From Mycosarcoma maydis (lineage: Eukaryota > Basidiomycota > Ustilaginomycetes > Ustilaginales), in NCBI RefSeq assembly GCF_000328475.2, contig NC_026479.1, positions 620,001 to 684,000 of the forward strand: a stretch of 64,000 nucleotides of DNA. Reading direction: 5' to 3'. The notes below the pieces were generated by a model. The model was not told the DNA's origin and did no database searches. It was given only the letters and a program-made list of their open reading frames with translations. Positions within the stretch are counted from its first letter, which is position 1; each line of letters opens with the position of its first letter. Positions 55,979-64,000 of the stretch are shown here, piece after piece. Both the position numbers and the translations under genes were made by a program.

Positions 55979-58900
55979 ATGGGAAATACACACTCGAACT
56001 CTAACGCTAGGATGGCGGGCATCGGAAACCTCATCGCCGAGGTGGGCAACGACATCCAGTACGACAAAGGCATAGGTAATTCACGCTTTCTTCGCGCTGT
56101 GCGAGCTAGGCACAAGTATGGTCGAATCGTCGTCAAGACTTTCGTCAAACCAGACCCTTCCATGAGTCTTAAAAGTCTTGTCAAACACATCCGCATCGAA
56201 CGAGAATCGTTGGCAGACGTACCAAATGTCCTGACGTATCAGAAGGTGGTCGAAACCGAGCGTGCAGGCTACTTGATTCGACAATGGCTGCACAGCAACC
56301 TCTATGACAGAATCAGTACCCGCCCTTTTCTCAACGCAGTCGAAAAGAGATGGATCACCTACCAGCTGCTACATGCGATGCGAGATACTCACGCCCGCGG
56401 CATCTCCCACGGCGACCTGAAATGCGAAAACGTCCTCGTTACAACCTCACTGATGATCTACGTTACCGACTTTGCATCGTCGTTCAAGCCCACATTTCTC
56501 CCTCTCGACGACCCATCCGATTTCTCCTTTTTCTATGACACTTCGGGACGTAGAACGTGCTACTTGGCGCCTGAGCGCTTCTACGAGGCTGGCTCTAAGC
56601 ATGCACCCGCAATGGCAGGGATGGTCGTCAACAACTCTGATATGCTGGAGCGTCTTGGAGGTGTCCATGCCGGTCTATCTGGTCTTGGAAGGCAAAGCGA
56701 CAAGGTCACGCAAGCAATGGACGTCTTCTCGATGGGATGCGTCATTGCCGAACTCTGGCGCGAAGGCGCCCCGACCTTCACTTTGAGCCAGCTCTTCAAG
56801 TATCGCGAAGGAATGTTTGATGTCGATGCAATGCTTGCTGGCATTCCAGACGATGCGGTTCGCGATCTGGTAAGAAGCATGATAGCTTTAAATCCCTCCG
56901 ACCGCAAGACGTTCGAGCAGTACTTAAAAGATGGCCGCGGCACCGTCTTCCCATCGAACATCCCGGACTTTTTCCACGAGTATCTCGTCGAGCTTCAGCG
57001 TACTTCTCCTGCTAACCTTAGCTATACAAACGCAGCTGGAGCAGCGCCGTCCGTTGACAGCACGGCGAGCGGATCCAATACATCGGTCACTGCCCTATCG
57101 ATGCGGTCCGAAGCAGCAAGCCGCCAAGCACAACGGGCAGAGAGCGACGAACGTATTGAGAAGCTCTACGAGGAATGGTCTGACATCTTTCCATTCTTTG
57201 ACGATCCCACCGATCGTGCGAATGCAATGGCGCCAGTAATGGGCGCGTCCGGGATATCAGCGCGCTTGGATGGCATCCTCAATCGCTTTGCTTTCCAGTC
57301 AAGTTTTCAGCAGCCATCAGAGGCTGAAGCTGCAGACCCCGAGAAACTAAGCAAAGTCGATGTCGAGAATGTCTTTCCCGTCCATCTCTGCATCCCCGGC
57401 CTTCCTCCTCAGCAGGCCTTGCTGCATGAAGATGGGGCTCAAGTTGACGGTACAGCGCAACTAGTGCTCTCCGTCATCCTCGCCAACCTACGAAATTGCA
57501 TTCGGCCCTCATCAAAGTGCCACGCACTCGAGCTGCTCATTCATCTATCAACTCGATGGCTCACTGACGAGACCAAGCTGGATCGCGTCTTGCCATTTGT
57601 CATGTCGCTCTTCGACGATGACTCTTCGCATGTCAGAATGGCCGCCATCCGCAGCTGCGTACAGACACTCCTCTTGGTCAAGATCGTGACACCCTCCAAC
57701 GCATCCATCTTTCCCGAATACATCATGCCCAACATCAAGCAACTCGGCCTCGACCCGTCTACGCCGGTAAGATGCACGTTTGCCGCTTCCATCGTGCCCC
57801 TGGCCGAGACGGCAGAACGCTTCTTGCAGATGTCGCAGGCGATGAGGGCGGAGGGCCTTTTTGCTGTCGAGCGCGACCTTAATGGTGGCTTTATTGATGA
57901 CCAGCCCAACGAGTCCAACTATGACGAGCAGCTCCGCACTTTCCAGGCGCTGCTGCAGGAGATCATTGTCACCCTTCTGACTGATCCATCTGCATCAGTC
58001 AAGCGTGCGCTTCTTTCCGACATTGCTCCTCTCTGTCGCTTCTTTGGTATGGCCAAGACCAACGACGTCATGCTTAGCCACATGATCACCTACCTCAATG
58101 ATCGCAACTGGCTGCTCAGGGAAGCCTTTTTTGACATCATCGTTGATGTTGCCGAGGTCTCGGGTAATCGCAGTCTGGAAGAATACATCCTTCCTTTGAT
58201 GGCTCAGGCGCTTTCGGACCTGGAGGAGAATGTGGTTTATCGTGTCATCAACGGGCTTCGCAACATGACAGAGCGCAACTTCTTGGATCGCGCACGGCTT
58301 TTGTCGCTGCTGGAAACGACGATCGGTTTCCTGTGTCATCCGAATCTCTGGCTGAGACAAGCCTCTGCAGGGTTCATCGCGGCAGCAGCTATCAAACTAG
58401 AAGATGTTGACGTCTGGGCGATACTCTTTCCCTCACTGCGTCCTCTCTTGCGAGCAGATGTGCAAGATTTTGATGAAGTCACTTTGCTTGATATGGCCAA
58501 GCCCCCACTCACCCGGTCGGTGTACTCAGCTGCGCTTGCGTGGGCTTCTCAAGCTTCGAATTCGGCCTTCTGGAAAGGTCAAACCGAAGGCAAAGATCAA
58601 TGTGGCCTCAAGAATGGGCTTACAACAGAAGGTGTAGGACTGCTGCTGGGGAAAAACGGCCGCGAGCTCATCGTACCAGCCAGAGGCCGCAGTGATGAGG
58701 ATGACCGTTTCCGAGACAAGCTGAGAAGTCTAGGAATGGAAGACGAGGACGAGATCAAGCTCGTAGCTCTGCGTAGCATCATTCGACGTCTGTCGAAGCA
58801 AGGTTCCAAGATTCCATCCGGTCAGGCCGAGTGGGAAGTGGCTGGCGGAGTGAGCGGAGCTGCTGGTCCAAGCGCAGAGAGCGGCAGCACTCACGCTAAA

Positions 58901-61630
58901 GTTGTGATTGAGCCGCAACCTCTGGACGGCATCACACCTCAGACAATCTTTTTTAGCAGCAAGATGGATCAGCGCGCGACGCCTGTCACATCGGAAAGCG
59001 CCAGTACGCAAACAAGTACCTTTCGATCGCAGGACGACGCTTCCTTCTCCGCTCAAGTTGCCAAACGAAGGCTACTGGGAAATCGCACCCCGAGCGAGAG
59101 TTCCTACACCAGCCCGATCGCAGAGCTCAGGCGACGAATTACTACAGGTACCACTGCTGAATCGCAGCCGTCTACGTTTTCCACGCGTCTCTCTAGCCTG
59201 GCTGAGGAGCACGTACAAAGCCAGCAGCGCAGCAACGCTAGCCAGGGTCCCGGTCTGATTCCTTCAAATGCTTTGTCGCATCAGACTCAGACGAGACTAG
59301 GTGTTGGCAAAGCGAGCGCGGCGGTGGCATCTACAGCGCTAACCGCGACAGGGACAATGACAGAGGCCTCGGCGCGAACTCGTGCCCAGCATGCAGCGAC
59401 TGCACAAGGATCGTCCAGACCCACACCGACCGGTTCGCGCGCCTCGACGGTTCGGGAACAGGGTGACGCCGGCGGCGCAACAAAACTTGGTGCTGCGACT
59501 GGTGTGGACGGCAGATTTAGTGTTGGCTTTACAAGTACATACGATGGCAATGACCCTTACATCCGCGCCCATCTCGAGGCAGTCTACTCGGACTTGTTCC
59601 GGGACCGTCCCGAGCTAGGTCCAAAAATTCACGCAGGTGTTGCTCGTCGGAAAGGCGGTGCACCATGGAACCGCACCTCGGCGCTTTCTCGCGTTCCCAC
59701 TTCAAGCGCCAGCAAGCGCCGGCCTGAAGGGCGGCTGATCGCGTATTTTACCGAGCACTCGGCTGCGATCACCTGCCTCGCTCTTTCTCCCGACCATGCG
59801 TACTTTGTTTCTGGCTCGCAGGATGGAACGCTGAAAGTCTGGGACACGGCGCGACTGGAAAAGAATGTGACTTCGAAATCTCGAGCAACCTACTCGGCTC
59901 AAAAGGGTGGCATCACGGGCATCATCGCCATCGAAGGTTCTCACTGCATCGCCTCGACAGCCACCGACGGCTCCCTTCATGTGTGGAGGATCGACATGGT
60001 ACAATCGACATCCTCTGTACCTCGATACGGCCGACCTAAGCTGGTCTCCAACTTCCAGTTAAGCACGCCAGACGAATACGCGACTTGCTTGGTTCAGAGC
60101 AATACCGAGACTTCGTCGCATCTGATTCTCGGTACGACGCTCAGCAGGTTGACGGTCCTGGATTTGCGGACGATGCAAGTGCTGCAAACGCTTCGCAATC
60201 CGGTCGAGTTCGGTCCGATTTCGTGTCTTGGCGTCGACCGCAAAAAGACCTGGTTGCTAGTGGGGACTTTATCGGGTGTAGTTTGTTTGTGGGACTTGAG
60301 GTTTGGACTAAGGTTGCGCGCATGGCGCGTTGGGCCAATCGATGGTGGGACAATGTATAGAGTCAATAGGATCGCAATTCATCCGAGCAAGGGGAGGGGT
60401 AGGTGGGTTTTGGTTGCTTTTGAAAGAATTGGCGAAGGTGGCGCGGATGGCAAAGATGGTGGTGTCGAACAGCCCCAAGTCCTGGTGGAGACATGGGACG
60501 TTGACCGCGGTGTGCGTGTCGAGACATTCGAGACGCAGCACGAGGTGAATGTAGAGGCAGCAACCAAGGTGAATCGAAGCACAAAATTGTGCCCAGTCAG
60601 CGAAGGTGCAGATGCTCGCGCCGAAGCATCCAAGGCTGCGGGGCTGGGCGACAGTGGCAGCTCCGGTCGCAATGCGACGGCCGGTGCCAAGTACAGGCAT
60701 GACTCCATGTTGACAGGTGCTGCGGCTGCTATCGAAAAGCTGCTACAGCAGCAGCAGACGCAGCAGACGCAGCAGACTCAGGGTCGTATGCAGCCTGAGG
60801 CTCGATCGGAGAACGGAGAGGGTGTTGCGTCATCGTCCACGAATGGTGGGCACACACAAGCGGGCCATGTTTCGACGAAGGTCAGAGTACAAAGTAGTGC
60901 AGTCAAAGCATTATTCGTCAGTCTCGAGGGCTATTCCAGCTCCTCTCTTTGCCACACTATGGCGTCGGCGACAGTAGCTACTGCGGGTGATGTCAGCAGT
61001 GGCGTAGCGCAAGAACTGGGCACCGAGACAAGCGATGGCACCGAGACGATGCACGCCGAGACGGGTGGCGGGTGGCTTGACGTAGCGAAGCTTTCGCGAG
61101 GTCCGGATCGCATGCGCACGGGCGCGGGCTTGTGCAGCACGAACGCGGACGCAGCAAGCGGCGCGACGACGGTGAACAACCACGCCGGTACGGGACCAGG
61201 CGGCTACATGATCACTGGTGGATCCGACGCTTTATTACGATTCTGGGACCTGGGCAAGCCTGAAAAGAGCATGGTCTTGGGGGTTGCTCCACACGTCAAG
61301 CCTGTTGCTTCCGGACCCGCGTCTGTGGTCGGTGTCAACGGAGCCATGGTCGCCATTGACCCCCGCTCCGACTTCTGCACCCTCAGCGCCGCTCGACCCC
61401 CGACCAGGATCGTGCACACCATGTGGTTCGACCACTCGGACCGCACGCACGACGCAGCTCGAGCCACAGCCGCACGTCTCAAATCTCCGCTGCTTCCTGG
61501 CCACACCGCCATCTACGCGCACATGTCCCGAGCACACAGGGACGCAGTCACCGACATACTGCTCATTGAATCGCCATTCAGGTGCATCGTCGCCGGCGAT
61601 CGAAGCGGATGCATCCGAGTGTGGGAGTAA
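55979..61630 (+). CDS. VPS15: Vps15, regulatory protein kinase of the class III PI3-kinase complex
   Basis: Vps15 is the kinase-like scaffold that anchors and activates the PI3-kinase Vps34 on endosomes and autophagosomes. The start is ATG 55979, giving MGNTHS, a clear N-myristoylation signal; an in-frame TTG 63 bp upstream is ignored. The protein is 1883 aa. The kinase domain (about 20-310) has the variant motifs typical of Vps15: HGDLKCEN in place of HRDLKxxN and DFAS in place of DFG, then RRTCYLAPERF. HEAT-like helical repeats follow at about 440-830 (LPFVMSLFDDDSSHVRMAAI and LLTDPSASVKRALLSDI). A long Ser/Thr-rich linker leads into WD40 repeats at about 1250-1883 (HSAAITCLALSPDHAYFVSGSQ, then GTLKVWD, and a final GDRSGCIRVWE). 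A Gln/Thr tract and other low-complexity segments are inserted among the WD repeats. Confidence 0.96.
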   Translation: MGNTHSNSNARMAGIGNLIAEVGNDIQYDKGIGNSRFLRAVRARHKYGRIVVKTFVKPDPSMSLKSLVKHIRIERESLADVPNVLTYQKVVETERAGYLIRQWLHSNLYDRISTRPFLNAVEKRWITYQLLHAMRDTHARGISHGDLKCENVLVTTSLMIYVTDFASSFKPTFLPLDDPSDFSFFYDTSGRRTCYLAPERFYEAGSKHAPAMAGMVVNNSDMLERLGGVHAGLSGLGRQSDKVTQAMDVFSMGCVIAELWREGAPTFTLSQLFKYREGMFDVDAMLAGIPDDAVRDLVRSMIALNPSDRKTFEQYLKDGRGTVFPSNIPDFFHEYLVELQRTSPANLSYTNAAGAAPSVDSTASGSNTSVTALSMRSEAASRQAQRAESDERIEKLYEEWSDIFPFFDDPTDRANAMAPVMGASGISARLDGILNRFAFQSSFQQPSEAEAADPEKLSKVDVENVFPVHLCIPGLPPQQALLHEDGAQVDGTAQLVLSVILANLRNCIRPSSKCHALELLIHLSTRWLTDETKLDRVLPFVMSLFDDDSSHVRMAAIRSCVQTLLLVKIVTPSNASIFPEYIMPNIKQLGLDPSTPVRCTFAASIVPLAETAERFLQMSQAMRAEGLFAVERDLNGGFIDDQPNESNYDEQLRTFQALLQEIIVTLLTDPSASVKRALLSDIAPLCRFFGMAKTNDVMLSHMITYLNDRNWLLREAFFDIIVDVAEVSGNRSLEEYILPLMAQALSDLEENVVYRVINGLRNMTERNFLDRARLLSLLETTIGFLCHPNLWLRQASAGFIAAAAIKLEDVDVWAILFPSLRPLLRADVQDFDEVTLLDMAKPPLTRSVYSAALAWASQASNSAFWKGQTEGKDQCGLKNGLTTEGVGLLLGKNGRELIVPARGRSDEDDRFRDKLRSLGMEDEDEIKLVALRSIIRRLSKQGSKIPSGQAEWEVAGGVSGAAGPSAESGSTHAKVVIEPQPLDGITPQTIFFSSKMDQRATPVTSESASTQTSTFRSQDDASFSAQVAKRRLLGNRTPSESSYTSPIAELRRRITTGTTAESQPSTFSTRLSSLAEEHVQSQQRSNASQGPGLIPSNALSHQTQTRLGVGKASAAVASTALTATGTMTEASARTRAQHAATAQGSSRPTPTGSRASTVREQGDAGGATKLGAATGVDGRFSVGFTSTYDGNDPYIRAHLEAVYSDLFRDRPELGPKIHAGVARRKGGAPWNRTSALSRVPTSSASKRRPEGRLIAYFTEHSAAITCLALSPDHAYFVSGSQDGTLKVWDTARLEKNVTSKSRATYSAQKGGITGIIAIEGSHCIASTATDGSLHVWRIDMVQSTSSVPRYGRPKLVSNFQLSTPDEYATCLVQSNTETSSHLILGTTLSRLTVLDLRTMQVLQTLRNPVEFGPISCLGVDRKKTWLLVGTLSGVVCLWDLRFGLRLRAWRVGPIDGGTMYRVNRIAIHPSKGRGRWVLVAFERIGEGGADGKDGGVEQPQVLVETWDVDRGVRVETFETQHEVNVEAATKVNRSTKLCPVSEGADARAEASKAAGLGDSGSSGRNATAGAKYRHDSMLTGAAAAIEKLLQQQQTQQTQQTQGRMQPEARSENGEGVASSSTNGGHTQAGHVSTKVRVQSSAVKALFVSLEGYSSSSLCHTMASATVATAGDVSSGVAQELGTETSDGTETMHAETGGGWLDVAKLSRGPDRMRTGAGLCSTNADAASGATTVNNHAGTGPGGYMITGGSDALLRFWDLGKPEKSMVLGVAPHVKPVASGPASVVGVNGAMVAIDPRSDFCTLSAARPPTRIVHTMWFDHSDRTHDAARATAARLKSPLLPGHTAIYAHMSRAHRDAVTDILLIESPFRCIVAGDRSGCIRVWE
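60740..60783. repeat. CAG/ACG repeat within VPS15
   Basis: CAGCAGCAGACGCAGCAG-type repeat encodes QQQQTQQTQQTQ inside a loop of the WD40 region. Confidence 0.75.
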
Positions 61631-61764
61631 AGACGCCACCAGGCCACCCAGCACAAGCGCACACACCATGCCTCAGCGCCACCCTGCAGTCGTGAGTGAG
61701 TGCTGTGACTGTTAACTGATCGTATTGCAATGTCACTTCGTGCTCATCGTTGCGCATCGCTCTG
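61631..61764. other. short convergent spacer
   Basis: Only 134 bp separate the stop codons of VPS15 and ARP3, so their 3' UTRs very likely overlap as antisense transcripts. No perfect ATCGTGAAT motif is present. Confidence 0.6.
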
Positions 61765-63078
61765 CTAGACACTGCCAAAGACACTAAACTTTCTAACAAT
61801 CGACGGGCCGTGCTCCTCGTAATCCTGCTTGTTGTAGCAATAACTGTAAAAGTCTGGGAGGCTACCCAAGAGTGAGCCGCCATACCATACTGCGTAGCGC
61901 TGCATCTTGTGACTGATGACGTTGACCTCGAGACCGCTGGAGCGCATCAGGCTGCCGCTTGCGTTTTCGCTAGCCGCGAGACGCTGATCGACAATAGCGC
62001 GCAGATCCTTCTTGAGCCTTTGGCCAAAGTGTTGGAACATGGTGCTGCCACCTGAGAGCACAATGTTCTTGTACAGACCTCTACGCACGTCGATGGGCGA
62101 CTGCTGGATCACGCCGTCGACCACTTCGGGCAACGGCGTGAGGAAATCCGAAGATGCGATTTCTGGATTGAAAAAGATCTCAGGTGCCAAAAACCTCTCG
62201 TAGCCCACATCGACCGAGTACTTTCTGCCTGTCACCGTGTGCTCGCCCTGGAAGCGTTCAAAGTACTTGTACGGGTCTTCGTCGTAACGGCGGAATTCGC
62301 GCACAATGTCCTGGCACACGTACGAGTAGTCTTCCTTGATCTTTTCGGCCACCCTTCTCGAGTCCTCGGGGGGGATGTTGGCCGCTTCGCCACGTTCGCG
62401 CAGCAGCTGCTGCACAAAGTAGGTGATGTCTCGCCCGGCGATGGGGATGTGTTTGATGGCGGAACCGATGACGTAGCCTTCGGCGACAGGGATCACGTGC
62501 GTTACACCGTCGCCTGAGTCGATGACGGTACCTGTCAGTGTTCGATCGGTCACCTTGTTGCTCGTCCACGACGCTGCCAACGCCAATACGGCCTGTACGG
62601 CAATGTAGAGACCCTTGATGTTGAACGATTCAAACATGATCTCGGCCGTGTTCTCTCGATTCTCTGGAGGATTGAGCGGAGGTTCGGTGAGCATAAAGTA
62701 GTGATCTTCGGGTTCGGCACGCAGATACTTGAAGATGCATTGTTCCCAGAAGCGTTCCATGTGATCCCAGTTCTCGATAAGACCGTGACGGATGGGTTGG
62801 TCGACCTGGTAGGTTTTTGCGTTGGCGTAGGCTTCGTCGCCGATGAAAAAGTCGAGATCTTCGATTCCACGTTTCGAGGCGAGAGAGGAGGACGAAGAAA
62901 GTCCGCCCGGTTTGGATGGTACCGAAGGACGCGAGCCACCTCCGCCAGATGAGCCAGCTGCTGTGGTTCGCGTTGCGATGGCGGTGGGAAACACGAACGA
63001 TGGATCCGAGTTGCCGGCGAAACCCATCTTGGTGTAACCGGTACCATTGTCAAGAACAATGACGTTGGAGCGCGACAT
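61765..63078 (-). CDS. ARP3: actin-related protein 3 of the Arp2/3 complex
   Basis: Arp3 is a core subunit of the Arp2/3 complex that nucleates branched actin at cortical patches and endocytic sites. It is 437 aa. The start is ATG 63078 ([14 protein letters not shown]), because the 31 codons upstream begin at a TTG and are not conserved in type. The nucleotide-binding cleft is marked by [13 protein letters not shown], then [22 protein letters not shown] and [15 protein letters not shown]. The Arp3 signatures are [22 protein letters not shown] and the end [22 protein letters not shown] Gly/Ser-rich insertion (about 40-75) after the first strand is in the usual Arp3 position but is long. No intron is seen. 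Confidence 0.97.
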   Translation of the reverse strand: MSRSNVIVLDNGTGYTKMGFAGNSDPSFVFPTAIATRTTAAGSSGGGGSRPSVPSKPGGLSSSSSLASKRGIEDLDFFIGDEAYANAKTYQVDQPIRHGLIENWDHMERFWEQCIFKYLRAEPEDHYFMLTEPPLNPPENRENTAEIMFESFNIKGLYIAVQAVLALAASWTSNKVTDRTLTGTVIDSGDGVTHVIPVAEGYVIGSAIKHIPIAGRDITYFVQQLLRERGEAANIPPEDSRRVAEKIKEDYSYVCQDIVREFRRYDEDPYKYFERFQGEHTVTGRKYSVDVGYERFLAPEIFFNPEIASSDFLTPLPEVVDGVIQQSPIDVRRGLYKNIVLSGGSTMFQHFGQRLKKDLRAIVDQRLAASENASGSLMRSSGLEVNVISHKMQRYAVWYGGSLLGSLPDFYSYCYNKQDYEEHGPSIVRKFSVFGSV

Positions 63079-64000
63079 GACGGGCAATGGGTTTTGATCA
63101 AGGCGTGCTGAGAGCGTCGTTTCAACAAGGTATGAGTGAATGGATGGATGGAGGGTTAAAGCTGCGGCCAAATGGATCTGCTACTACTCGAAAAGCTAGG
63201 TAGGAAGGTAGCCTTGTTGGTCCACAGCAGCGAACCTTTTTGAAGGCAAAAAGAGTCGGTGTCGAGCGCGCTTGCTGTGGAAGAAAATTTGGAGAACTTG
63301 ATAGCGCGGGTGTTGGGATACGAAGCAGGATGGTGGAGAGTCAAGAGTCACTTACTTGTATTGCGCATGTGTGGAGTTGGCTTTGGAAGGGCAAGGCTGG
63401 CGTGTGCTTTGCCAGGCTGTGCGGTTCGTTGCACGCTTGGACGCCCGTGCGCTGGTCTTGAAATGGCGAATAAGTTAAGCCAAACGTCCAGATCGAGCGA
63501 GCCATGTGGTTTCGGTTCCGAATCGTGAATCGTGAAGCAAATCCTATTTTCATTTAGACACGAACATTTCCGGTCTAACAACAACGTCCCGTAATCGTGT
63601 GAATTACGAATCGTGAATCGTGAATCGTGAATCGTGAATCGTGAATCGTGAATCGTGATACCACCCGGATGACAGACTCGTGACTCACGATTCTGAATCG
63701 TCGTCATAACCTTCTGTTTTGAAACCTGAAATGTGCATGTCAAGCTATGCTTATGAGTTCCATGAATTCCCGATTACGCCGGCTTGTGGCCTCCATCAGC
63801 AGAACAAAAGCTGAGTTACAGTTCACGATTCACGATCGTAGCCACACTCACGACTAGGATCCACGGGGTTCTTGTCACACATCAGCACTGCTTGGTCCGA
63901 TGCAACCAAAAAGTTTGCTCATGAGGCCATAGAAGAATGGGTGTATGAAATTTATATAAAAATCCTCGAGAACCGGGCTCCTCGAGGAATTATGAAGGTT
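63079..64000. other. intergenic, promoter of ARP3
   Basis: No gene is supported to the edge of the window. It carries the perfect seven-copy AATCGTG array (63609-63657), further motif copies near 63522, 63685 and 63823, and AT-rich DNA near the right edge (TATATAAAAA around 63953). Confidence 0.6.
63609..63657 (+). repeat. perfect tandem array, seven copies of AATCGTG
   Basis: Forty-nine bases consist of seven exact 7-bp units. The unit is the core of the intergenic motif seen in upstream regions throughout the window. Here it has expanded into a tandem array about 530 bp upstream of ARP3. Confidence 0.95.

Overview
The window looks like nuclear DNA of a smut fungus (Ustilaginales, Basidiomycota). 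Most genes are single long exons. The few introns are short, with GT/AG ends and CTAAC-like branch sites. The protein set is fungal, and non-coding DNA is littered with a short ATCGTGAAT/ATTCACGAT-type motif that I associate with smut genomes. The species cannot be fixed from this alone. Two runs of exactly 100 N (5322-5421 and 45165-45264) are assembly gaps, each inside a gene.

Layout. 1-6.5 kb: the acidic tail of an upstream gene, an ER cyclophilin whose 3' end can be read as two isoforms, and a convergent copper-transporting P-type ATPase (Ccc2 type) interrupted by the first gap. 6.5-12.5 kb: a 1.7 kb divergent promoter rich in simple repeats, a His-rich protein of unknown function, and a small secreted DPBB-domain protein. 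12.5-25.6 kb: gene-poor, with only the purine enzyme ATIC (15.8-17.6 kb), flanked by 3.3 kb and 8 kb without a supportable gene. 25.6-35 kb: a two-exon Zn2Cys6 transcription factor, a CH-domain-like protein, an RSC7/Swp82 chromatin-remodelling subunit with a long Asp-Ala repeat, and a two-exon YjbQ-family protein with an N-terminal membrane anchor. 35-63 kb: densely packed housekeeping and polarity genes. These are a PX-PH-RhoGAP (Bem3 type), a CS-domain tail-anchored protein, PRMT5/Hsl7 (second gap), Spt2, Naa50, a DEP-DH-PH-CNH RhoGEF (Rom2 type), Vps15 and Arp3.

How the genes relate. Several products act in polarity, cell-wall integrity and actin control (RhoGAP, RhoGEF, Hsl7, Arp3). Others act in chromatin (RSC7, Spt2), in secretory and endosomal traffic (Ccc2, Vps15, ER cyclophilin) and in purine synthesis. 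Gene order alternates between convergent pairs with short, motif-free 3' spacers and divergent pairs sharing longer promoters that carry the ATCGTGAAT motif. I found no convincing tRNA, rRNA, CRISPR, virus or intact transposon. The observations most worth following are the cyclophilin KDEL/membrane-anchor alternative ending, the promoter-associated motif family, the 8 kb empty region in front of the transcription factor, the membrane-anchored YjbQ, and the His-rich protein divergent from the copper pump.
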